DNA from: Phoronis australis
Taxonomy: Eukaryota; Phoronida; Phoronidae
Length of the DNA stretch: 56,907 nt
Assembly: GCA_002633005.1 (NCBI GenBank)
Contig: NMRA01000372.1
Coordinates: 149,058-205,964 of the forward strand
Reading direction: 5' to 3'
Both the position numbers and the translations under genes were made by a program. The notes under the pieces were generated by a model that saw only the letters and a program-made list of their open reading frames with translations, had not been told where the DNA came from and searched no databases. Of the stretch, positions 10,751 through 19,428 are shown piece by piece (the first letter of the stretch is position 1; the number at the start of each line of letters is the position of its first letter).

Positions 10751-10827
10751 AGTACATCTTTTCGTTTTTCATGGAGACCCAGCCCTCTGCAGTTCAATGA
10801 CGTTACTTTAAGTTCACGTGTCATCAT
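10751..10827 (-). CDS. LINE ORF2 N-terminus (APE-type endonuclease start)
   Basis: The minus strand from the ATG at 10827 reads MMTRELKVTSLNCRGLGLHEKRKDV and then enters the gap. The SLNCRGL..xKR pattern with its conserved Asn is the first motif of the APE endonuclease of L1-type elements. This is part of the same ORF as 9218-10315. Confidence 0.65.
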
Positions 10828-10830
10828 TAC

Positions 10831-12756
10831 AACGGTTATGCACATATATCAAATGACAATCAAATAATAATGGTACAATCCTGACCCATTCACACCACAT
10901 ACAAACAAAACAAAACAAAAACAATACAAACACATCCACGAGCACATCATAGATTTCACAGAGTATAACATCGATGTGAAATACGATGTAACATAGGATA
11001 GAAAAACTGATCCTCATGGTAAGGCTTATTCTCCCAGTATTTTCATAATGAGACTATAATAAAAGCATTTAGAAGCATTGCCCACACGGTCTCATACATA
11101 AAACAAGTAGAACGAAATTTAAGGATAACTACATTTCAGTAAAGTGATTTGGCTCTAAAGTATGCGTTTGAGACTTGTCGGGACGCCCGCACAGAGCAAA
11201 CAGAACACACACATAAACTAATAAGGTTGCCCGCACTCTGTGGCTACACGCAATACAAAGCCCTCTCATAAATAGCCTCCCAGATAGATTGCCCAGCATG
11301 AAGCTATATGACGCTTAGACCAAAATAGAACAAAATAGAACACAGCTACAACAATAAGACTACGCGACACGGTTGTCACGAACTTTGACATAGCCTGAGT
11401 AGCAGGTATATGTTAGCTATGAAAACGATACGTTGGGCACAACGGCTAACGTGAAGAAAAAAATAGGCTAATCATATACACAGTTATGGCTACCGGAAGT
11501 ACGGGAAGTACGTTTGTACTGAGGTCTCTCAACAGGGTCCCAAGTACCTGACAATTATGGTACGCTACACTTGTAGTTTGGCAATTGCACATGGAGTACA
11601 GAAGCAGTTAAGGGTTAAATGGATAATGCGAAGCATTGGAATTACCGTATAACTCAATCAACTTTACGGAAAAGGGAAATTAAGCCATCTTTCATGCAGA
11701 CTATAGTACAAAAGTGAGTAATCTTACCAAAAGCTGAGTACAAGACGTTGGAAACTATTGCACTACTGTATTATATTCTGGCTTGCGTGTATAATGTTGA
11801 TATGAGTCTAATTGTTGTTGGGCTCTGTTGTAGCAGGTTTTGTCAGTCACTCACTGTACGTTGCTTGATGGATCTTCATTAAAACTGGACATGTGTTGAG
11901 GAACGTACAATTTGAAGGAGCTTTGGGACAAATCCGACCACTTCTTAGACTCCTAATAGCATTTTTTCTCTGTGTTTGGTGAACGTTCAAGAAATTATGC
12001 CAAAAAATTACATTAGCACACCCCTTGTTTTAGTTGTTTTTTATCTATGTTGCGCCCCCTAGTGACATTCCCATTGATTTGAGTCCTTTATTGTCTACCT
12101 CCCTTTTCTCCAAACTTCTTAAGGAGTCTTGATGAAAGGTGACAGATGTGTTCTTTTTCAGTGCAACATTTCTGACTTAATTTGTACCCCCAGAGGAAAT
12201 CATGAAGATACATAGCATTGTTTCGTTTATTGGGAATGTTTGAAGAGGCATGGAACGCGAAAATTCGTATAAGTTACATTTTAAACAGATACTCGCGCAT
12301 CTGGTTCTTCTGGGGGATAACATGAAAGTTATTTACTTTAAATATTTCAGGAATTTTTTTGAAAAATCTTCATCCCAATACATCTTTCAAGTTCGCCGCA
12401 CCTACAAACACGTGCTCAATGAAGTCGGACTGGCTACTTGAAATCGTCATTGTCTTGTCTACCTTAAAACATCAAATGCCATGTGACATTGAAGATAATG
12501 TACTAAGTCTATGTCTTGCAATACTAAACAAGGAGACGTGGTTTGCCATGTGATGGACAAGTCGTCGAAGTGACAAGAGGTTGACAGATCGTTTTTTTTT
12601 TCAAATTTGAAGCAGAAAGGAAGTGATTAGCATCTACAGGAATTCAAAATAGTTTTGGAACAAACCGTAAATACCTGGTGAACAGCTTGACACCTGTTTT
12701 AGTGGAAAAGAACAACTTTGCAAATGCTAGTCTGTTTTTTCACGTCCTATGCCACT
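10831..12756. other. Non-coding; expected site of missing upstream exon(s) of the Mab-21 gene
   Basis: I looked for the nucleotidyltransferase G-S plus E-x-D block expected upstream of the exon at 14508 and did not find it. Short open frames at 12250-12441 and 12359-12553 are unassigned. Confidence 0.4.
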
Positions 12757-13055
12757 TTAAAGGAGAATGCCACCCAAAAACAACCTATTTTGTATCAATT
12801 TAGATGGAGTAGTTCTACTCGATAACGGCATGTTCAGTTGCGTTACCTGACACCTGACGGCAAACGGAGGTGTTGAAATTATCCAATGACATCATTGGTT
12901 TCACAAGTAGTCTGTTCAGCAGTTCACAACACGGGTTAGTGGTGTCAGCTTATCGCTTGAATTCATCGTTTAACACCAATAAATCATCACACTTCGATGT
13001 AAAACCCTTAAAAATACACCGAGTTTTTATAAAAACGTTTTGTTTTATTTCGCTA

Positions 13056-13721
13056 TTACGGATTTATTGGTATTTGGACACACCGTACCCTACAATGTTC
13101 GGCAGGCCAATTTACCAAGGTGGCGTAGCAGGAGTTTGTGATCTCTTCGGAGATAAATTCGAAGTATTCTTCCGTGAAATACAGACAGGAGAACTTAGAT
13201 CTGTGTTGTTTAGCCTTGTGATTTTTTAGTTCTAAACACACAAAACGCTCGTTATCCCGGCCAGTGGCTCGGAACCCGATCAGGCCCGTCGCGGCCGCCG
13301 GGACTCGCACGAACATAAACCAGCTTGAGTTGGAAACTAAACCTCCAGTCACGAAAAGACTATAATAGTCAGCCAAAGAAATAATGTGAACGTAATTATT
13401 TATGTGAGTATTAGCCACGAAACTGAAAATCAACTTACTTGTCGGTGGCTGCGAAGTCGGGTTCCCTTCCCACAGGCCGTCGGGGCAAAGGTTGTAAAGT
13501 AACAATGATTTGAATAATGTATTTGTATTTCTAAATAACGATTCCCCTAACCATAGCAAGTAAAATCGTGCAATTGTTTCACAACAGCTTTCTGTCAGCA
13601 AACACGGAATTATCCTGTGCTCAAACGGCCTCGGTGCCAAGTCAATTACATTTTTTGCCAGCATCAAAAACCGGTAACGCAGTGGTTTGTTTATTGCTGG
13701 CTTCCCAACATTTGCACTCAC
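13056..13721 (-). CDS. Unassigned open frame inside the Kolobok-like element
   Basis: This 221-codon minus-strand frame contains blocks such as NKPLRYRFLMLAKNVIDLAP and AAATGLIGFRATGRDNERF. I do not recognise a domain. It starts at a GTG, not a clear ATG, and has no catalytic motif that I can identify. It could be a remnant of the element's coding region or only long open sequence. Confidence 0.2.
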   Translation of the reverse strand: MSANVGKPAINKPLRYRFLMLAKNVIDLAPRPFEHRIIPCLLTESCCETIARFYLLWLGESLFRNTNTLFKSLLLYNLCPDGLWEGNPTSQPPTSKLIFSFVANTHINNYVHIISLADYYSLFVTGGLVSNSSWFMFVRVPAAATGLIGFRATGRDNERFVCLELKNHKAKQHRSKFSCLYFTEEYFEFISEEITNSCYATLVNWPAEHCRVRCVQIPINP

Positions 13722-13843
13722 GAATACTGCAAAGGCATTACAATTTGTATCTAATGAGACAGACTTTGTTCCAGTTTTATATAAGCATTAGTTAGGATGA
13801 GAATAATTCATTTTGAAACAGAACGCAGAATAATAAACCTCCA

Positions 13844-14020
13844 GACAGCAACTCGCCCGGCGCCAATCCCGACTTAGACGAGAGCTCATCCGACGAAGAC
13901 TTCGCGGGTCGGATCGTTAGGTTTCACAGACAATCAGTTCGAACCGGAACACACTGATCAAGAAATATTAGAGAGGCGCCGGGAACATGCACAGGCAACA
14001 GAAAGTATGGATAGTTCTTT
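13844..14020 (+). pseudogene. Fragment resembling the acidic 'YQFEPE' N-terminus of P2X7-like/YqaJ-associated proteins
   Basis: The plus strand first reads an acidic stretch in one frame (DSNSPGANPDLDESSSDEDF, 13844-13903). After a frame change near 13905 it reads GFTDNQFEPEHTDQE..ESMDSSL, ending at a good splice donor (ttg|GTAAGC, 14020/14021). Acidic sequence followed by (Y/N)QFEPE is typical of a multicopy invertebrate family annotated as P2X7-like. The frame break argues against a working gene. It overlaps the 3' edge of the THAP frame on the other strand. Identification is tentative. Confidence 0.3.
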
Positions 14021-14257
14021 GGTAAGCTGGAATTCGTCAGAGAAATCACTGTCGACGAAATGCAGGCCACAGACACGGAGATGTTTCACGCCCTCATGCT
14101 GGCTATTAACAGCGTACGTTTCATTCTTCACTACCGCGAGCCACTTCCTAAGCATTTCGAGCTGTCGAGGAAATCGAGAAACCGATATTCCCGCTTTCTT
14201 TGCAGCTTCATAGTTCGGACAAGTGGGAACAATGCACCGCAATATAGCGGCATTCAC
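13958..14257 (-). CDS. THAP-domain fragment of a Kolobok-type transposase
   Basis: The 99 codons carry a full THAP C2CH module: Cys8-x4-Cys13 (CIVPTC), SRFP at 27-30, Trp39, and CGLHF with Cys63 and His66, followed by a DSDF block. THAP domains bind the transposon ends. The frame ends soon after the domain (stop at 13958), so the catalytic part is missing or in unseen exons. The listed start is GTG. The frame extends slightly upstream (..QWFVCRV..) without an ATG; a possible acceptor (ctgcag) sits there. Its position inside a TTAA-flanked element supports the assignment. Confidence 0.65.
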   Translation of the reverse strand: MNAAILRCIVPTCPNYEAAKKAGISVSRFPRQLEMLRKWLAVVKNETYAVNSQHEGVKHLRVCGLHFVDSDFSDEFQLTKELSILSVACACSRRLSNIS

Positions 14258-14507
14258 TCTGCAGACGAACCACTGACGTCGCTGCGTCGGTTCTCACCTT
14301 CCTCGAAGGTTAACGCGACACCTCTCGGCAAGGTGAAGTCGATCGTATAAGAGGCGATGTGGATATAGACCGATTAACACGGTAAAAAAGACTAATTAAA
14401 TCGGGTGGCATTCTCCTTTAACAGGATGATCATATCTAAGTGTTTCTGCGCTATATGCAATGCACACGGTAAATGCTTATTAACGCTTCATTTTGCTCTC
14501 GTTCTAG

Positions 14508-14899
14508 ATATTGTGGAAATGCCTGATTTTGGGGGACCAGTGGTATCCGTGAAAATTCTGGTAGGAGGACGAAAGATCGATGTAGATTTCTCACCTAGCC
14601 TGGAAAGGTTTTCTCCCTTCAGAACGCCTTGGCCAAAAATTTTCATCATCAATAGATGGCTGGGAAACTTCTGGCCTTCAGAGTCCAAGATTGACAGTGT
14701 AAGGAGTGAGGAAACAGACAGAATCCCCAAGAAAGATTTGTGCTGGTGGGTTTCATATGCCCGTGCTGATACAGAGCTACTCCAAGGAATGGACGAAGAT
14801 GCTGGTTGCCGGAAGCAGTGCTTGAGAATGATGAAGCAGATTAGGACTGACATCTGGTGTCCGTCTCCAAAACCTGTGATAACTTCTTATCATATAAAG
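14508..14899 (+). CDS. Mab-21/cGLR exon A
   Basis: 392 nt: 2 nt finishing a phase-1 codon plus 130 codons. The acceptor is gctctcgttctag and the donor is GTACGT at 14900. An upstream exon must end in phase 1. No zinc-ribbon of the H-x5-CC type known from vertebrate cGAS is visible. Confidence 0.8.
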
Positions 14900-16599
14900 G
14901 TACGTGTCACATTCTAAAGTGGGTCTAAACATAGCGTTGTAAGCAAACTCCTTGCACTACCAGCTGCTTACATGTACACATAGGTTCCGTCTTAAGAAAC
15001 TCATAGTCTCACTTTTTTCATTTGAGAATTATGTGCATGAGGGCCTTCTGAGGTCACGCGAGGTGGAAATGTCCAGGTATTTGGTTTCCTTCACCGACTG
15101 CACAGTGCGGTTGTGACCGGCTTTCCTCAAATTAGGCCATATTATTCAGATTTTGTGTGACGTCAAGTATATAATAATACTGAAGACGCAACTATATAAT
15201 TGTCCACTAATAATAAACGCCAGATTCCCTGAATTCTGATTGAACGAAATGCGTGTTACCACGCAAAATACACAAGTCCGTGGTTTCCAGTTGAACATCG
15301 GTAACGCGTACACAGTAGAGTGGTAGATAACGACATATACATGTATGTAGAGGAAAGATGTCAGTTTAACACTTCACTGTACAGATACCTAGAAGCAAAT
15401 TACACATTTTCTTAAAAATGCAAACTCACGTCGAGAACAATACCTATTTAGCAGCGAGAGAGCTCCTGTAACTAGTGCCATGTGAATTACTTAAAATCGA
15501 CCAAGAATCAAAACGGCGGGAAATAGCTTTGTCTGCTATTTTGATATGCCTGCTAGCACTTAAAATTTCGAATTGAAAGTGATTACCGTCAAACGTGTTG
15601 TTCATCCAGTGTCCACTTTGACTGTGGATTGGTGGATTGACATTCATGCGTGTACACGTGTGTGCGTTTCGTTTCTAAAAATCCATTACCCGCTTACAGT
15701 AACTTCACTATAGGCAGTCCATTCCTCAAAGAACAAACATTAACTACCGTGTTTTCTTGCATAGAGAAAATCCCCAGGAACATGTTCACATTATTAGGAA
15801 AAGTAGTATAACTTAAGACAACTACGAAAAGTCCACTCTTGTCAATCATTGTCAATGGTGAACATCCTCGCAGACATCATGGAAATGATTTCCAAACTTA
15901 CATGTTACTATTCCAAAAGTTCACTACTCCAAAGGTGAGGTACCTTAGGAAGTTCACTACTTAGAATCAGTGACCACAATTCCGGAACCAGAACCCGACA
16001 ATTAATTGCTCTGATCGTCTGCTAATCAGTCGAAACTGGTGAGCTTATTTAGTAACCATTTAAAAGGTGTGGAAGAGTTGAATAGTTTTTAAAACATTGA
16101 TCACATTGTTACAAATGAGCTTAGTTCCAATCACTCCAAACCGTGATTCTAAAATCTAACTAGCGAACCATTCTCAAGCAGGAACACAGACGTCTAACGA
16201 TTTCCATGAATACTTTTTCAGAATGCTGTATGGTGGGAGTGTTTCGCTTATCCCAGAAGTAGCGACTGGTCACGCGACATGCTCAGCACACGCTTTAAGA
16301 GCACAGTTAAGCGGCTGTGCGAATTTGTTGATGATGCAAAGTTGCCACTGTTTTTCGACAGCGACGTGAACTTGTTCCAGGAGACAGACCGTGAAAAACT
16401 GCGCCATATGAAACAAGCGATTGATGATTTTTTACAAAACCCCATGCAAGCTCTAGTTAACCATAGCAACGCCAGAAAAATCGAGGACGCTTTACGTCGA
16501 CCACAGGGATTAATTTTCCAGAAGGAGTCTGTTGGCCTACCTACATCCAGCTTATCGGATTGGTTCAGTGACCCATATTTGTTTTCAGAGTATCATTAG
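14508..16599 (+). CDS. Mab-21 domain protein / cGAS-like receptor (cGLR), last two exons
   Basis: The gene is join(14508..14899, 16222..16599) with the 5' part not seen, giving about 256 residues in view. Exon A holds the late nucleotidyltransferase core: KIDVDF with the third catalytic-type Asp (codon 14585). It is followed by the Mab-21 hallmarks LCWWVSYARAD, CRKQCLRMMKQIR and ITSYHIK. Exon B continues in phase 0 with WWECFAYP..DW, LPLFFDSDVNLF and a C-terminal helix, to TAG at 16597. The junctions are canonical (ttctag|at, aag|gtacgt, tttcag|aat). The family makes cyclic dinucleotides on sensing nucleic acid, or serves in development (Mab21). Which applies here cannot be said without the GS/ExD exon. 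A Kolobok-like element sits just upstream. Confidence 0.85.
14900..16221 (+). other. Intron between Mab-21/cGLR exons
   Basis: Phase-0 intron bounded by GTACGT and TTTTTCAG. No repeat or gene is recognised inside it. Confidence 0.75.
16222..16599 (+). CDS. Mab-21/cGLR exon B (terminal)
   Basis: 125 codons plus TAG. It opens NAVWWECFAYP directly after the acceptor, matching the 'lLweCe.hp...W' segment of Mab-21 proteins. The tail after NPMQAL is about 45 residues, lineage-specific and without recognised motifs. Confidence 0.85.
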   Translation, partial: NAVWWECFAYPRSSDWSRDMLSTRFKSTVKRLCEFVDDAKLPLFFDSDVNLFQETDREKLRHMKQAIDDFLQNPMQALVNHSNARKIEDALRRPQGLIFQKESVGLPTSSLSDWFSDPYLFSEYH

Positions 16600-16867
16600 A
16601 TTGTAAAATTTTGCTTTAGTTTGGGGACAACAGACGAAAGCCGAGGGGCCTAAAACCCACTGGTTGACGGCGTTCAAAATACTTGGTGGCCTGTATTTGC
16701 GGCTTGGCCGGCAACTTTTGAAAGTTAACAGCCCTCCGGGCCAGTAAATTTTCACATATATGGCCTATATGGACGTGTTCCCATATTCAATTAATTAAAA
16801 AAGGTGTGTTGGCTAATTTTGTTTGCTCCTCACCTCTTGAACGCCAACGAGTTTGAACCTTATGGGC

Positions 16868-16873
16868 AATAAA
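16868..16873 (+). promoter_or_regulatory. Possible polyadenylation signal AATAAA
   Basis: A canonical hexamer 269 bp past the Mab-21 stop codon. The motif is common by chance in AT-rich DNA. Confidence 0.3.
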
Positions 16874-16898
16874 TCTTTGACCGACCCATTTACTTACT

Positions 16899-16925
16899 CA
16901 TAGAACTCTAGCCTAGAGTTCTATG
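16899..16925. repeat. 27-bp palindrome
   Basis: CATAGAACTCTAG, one central C, then the exact reverse complement CTAGAGTTCTATG. Confidence 0.8.
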
Positions 16926-19338
16926 TACTGATGGAACGTGGTTTGCAGAAATATATTGGATGAATCCAGTCCGGGGCTTTTATTTTGTAACTACGGCTTA
17001 CGTAGTGTTTATGTATACATCTGCAGTTATCAGAATCTTCTCAATTTGGAGGTTCTCAAAGCGCATGCGCGTTTACTGTAGTGTACAGGAAAAGATTGAA
17101 AAAACGTGGATAGGATGCAAGACCAACAACTTGGTAGCCGGCCCATTTATTTGCTGAAGTTCAAACACTGCTGGTCGATATCGACACCTGGTTCAAGTGA
17201 CGGTTCACTTGCTAGAATATACCACAGCAAAGACTAGACGACTCGATCTATACTGGTTTTGATTGGTCATAGAAAGGATGGTAAAATAACTGAAAAACAA
17301 GGCTGATCCTTACGATGTACAGTTCGATCCCCGCATCACAATAATGTTCGTACACAATTCGATGTTGACCCGCTGGGTAACAGCAACAAATTTCCAATCT
17401 CACTATTTTAGTATCAACTTTCGATTTACGGAAGCGAAACTTGAAATGCAGTTAGAAACTTTACTGCAAATTCGGCACCGTGGAGGCTGGAAAGAGCCTG
17501 TTGCTTGTACAAGCGTAGTATAGAACACAGTTAGGATGGAATGTGGTGACGATGGAAGGAATCGGGTTAATATGACCGAGGGAAACCTCAGTTCGTTGTG
17601 TGGAATTTCCTAAGAAAACTGACTCCAAGGACTGTGCGGTACACTGGACATCTCGATTTTTAAAAGGGCGTTATCGTTTTGACAGCTGAAAACTCCGCAT
17701 TTTGGGATCATTATTGGATGGGATAGACGTTTTGGATTTACCCGCTTTGATCAGATTTACTAAGCAATAAAACCCTTTTGTGTTTCCGCCACAGTCTGAC
17801 CGTCAACAGGTGAAATAAGTGAAAGAGACAACCACGAATCTGCCCAAATTTTATATCATGAAGGCGACCTGGCGTACGTCGGGGAATCTCGGTGGTTTCG
17901 TGGTGAAATCCGCACGCGAACTGTCTGAAACGAGAGTTACTACTCCTATGTGCTGGCTAATTGCTCGAAGTTTTTTCTAGCAGGAGATTACGGTTTTCGA
18001 AGACATTTGGAATGTTTTATTCAACTCCCCAGTTGCTCCATAATAAAAAATGGCCTAAGCGTCTGCTGCAGTGAACATGAAGTTAAAATTGTGCATGTAT
18101 GTGTTTATTTGATCGCGATCCGTATATATTTAAGACCAATGTTGTTGACAAAATGATGAGAATATTGGTCATCCGCGACAATCCCAGTTATGGGCCATGC
18201 GCTGTAAACCACATGAAGCTCAGTGAACCAATCAGAGACCATTTTCGTTATGCAGATTTGCTTTGGTGTTTTTGATATAACAAACCTTTGTATTTTACAA
18301 AAATAAACATTATCAGTGTTTAAACTTGCAACTTTCCATGAAAGCAGACTTTTAAAATTGGTTAATTTATTAGCATTGAAATACAATGCCCGGCAGAATG
18401 GGTGATACTGCAATAATATTTGCAGTTAGCCACCTATTGGCCACTTCGTATAGTTGCGTAAATCCGTGAGCGCTGCACAGCACCGTCTGTTATAGCTAGC
18501 CAAGATTTGCATGTCAATCTATCGTGGTTATAATCAACATTTATTTTGCACTCGAGTCCATCTGCCCACAGTATATATACACTGTACATACACGACATAT
18601 ATGGTTACCCAATCAAAAACCCGGTTTTAATGATTTAAAAGTTTCAGCGCAACTGTCATAATCTTCCACCATGCAGCAGTTGTCATTGACGTTTTTGACG
18701 AAATGGTTTTCCCAATTCTCAGATAAAGCCCTTAAGTGTGGCGATTCAAAGAGTACCGCTGTACATAGAATATTCATGTTGATGCCGTTTTAAGTGAACT
18801 CGGAAAATTCGGGCCGTTTTTTTCTCGAAGCGTTCTTAAAATTAATCAAACAATGGTTAAAATTATTAAAGTTGCTGTCCTCGCGTACAGTGAAACTTCA
18901 AGTTACTCTATAATATGCTTGTGAAATTAGACAAGACAGGAACTGTACTTGTTCTGCAACTGTTAAGACACTGTTAAACAGATACAGGTACACGTACCGC
19001 TCTATGGTTTTGGTTTTGTGGCTTGAGCAAGGAGGTGGGTGCGAAGATTTTTTCTACAAGCCTTAGAACAATGAATTGAAGGTTGCTTTTTACAAGAATG
19101 GAAAACAGACGTGCAAAACAATTCCAAATTATGCACACGCTCCTTCTTCAAAACGACATTTACAATTGGAGGCCTACATGTATGCTTCATGCAAATTACC
19201 CCCCTCCCCCCATAGCTTCATAACTTCCTTTACAGGGTTCAAATCGCAGACTGTTGGTCAAGAGGTGGGAAGACGTGTATTAGTTCTTTATGTAAACAAA
19301 GCTCTAGTAAAAACTTTGTAGAAAATGAATTTCACTTT

Positions 19339-19340
<2 letters not shown>

Positions 19341-19383
<43 letters not shown>

Positions 19384-19428
19384 TGTGTGTGTGTCTGTGT
19401 GTGTGTCTGTGTGTCTGTGTGTGTGTAT
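19341..19428 (+). repeat. (GT)n microsatellite
   Basis: About 88 bp of GT dinucleotides with periodic GTCT interruptions in the second half. The Cys/Val reading frame through it is an artefact. Confidence 0.97.

Larger units (their letters stand above)
9083..10827 (-). mobile_element. L1/Tx1-like non-LTR retrotransposon (LINE), 5' boundary unclear
   Basis: On the minus strand the element begins with the start of an endonuclease/RT ORF (ATG at 10827; MMTRELKVTSLNCRGLGL). It continues behind an assembly gap (10316-10750) with the C-terminal part of ORF2 (10315-9218) and ends in an A-rich tail near 9083-9110. The gap of 435 Ns is too short for the missing endonuclease plus reverse transcriptase, which need roughly 2.5 kb. 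Either the gap size is arbitrary or the element is internally deleted. No target duplication could be fixed. A related but shorter LINE 3' end lies at 47.4-47.8 kb. Confidence 0.75.
12761..14417. mobile_element. Kolobok-like DNA transposon with TTAA target duplication
   Basis: The terminal inverted repeats are exact over 15 bp: AGGAGAATGCCACCC at 12761-12775 and its complement GGGTGGCATTCTCCT at 14403-14417. TTAA flanks both ends (12757-12760, 14418-14421). Inside, on the minus strand, is a THAP zinc-finger domain. TTAA duplication together with THAP is the hallmark of the Kolobok superfamily. At 1,657 bp, with no visible DDE core, the element is internally reduced or rearranged. It lies in what should be an intron of the Mab-21-like gene, ending 86 bp before that gene's splice acceptor. 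Confidence 0.75.
16600..19340. other. Intergenic; 3' flank of the Mab-21 gene
   Basis: An AATAAA at 16868-16873 could be the polyadenylation signal of the Mab-21-like gene. A perfect palindrome is noted at 16899-16925. Otherwise I see no gene or clear repeat. Confidence 0.4.
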
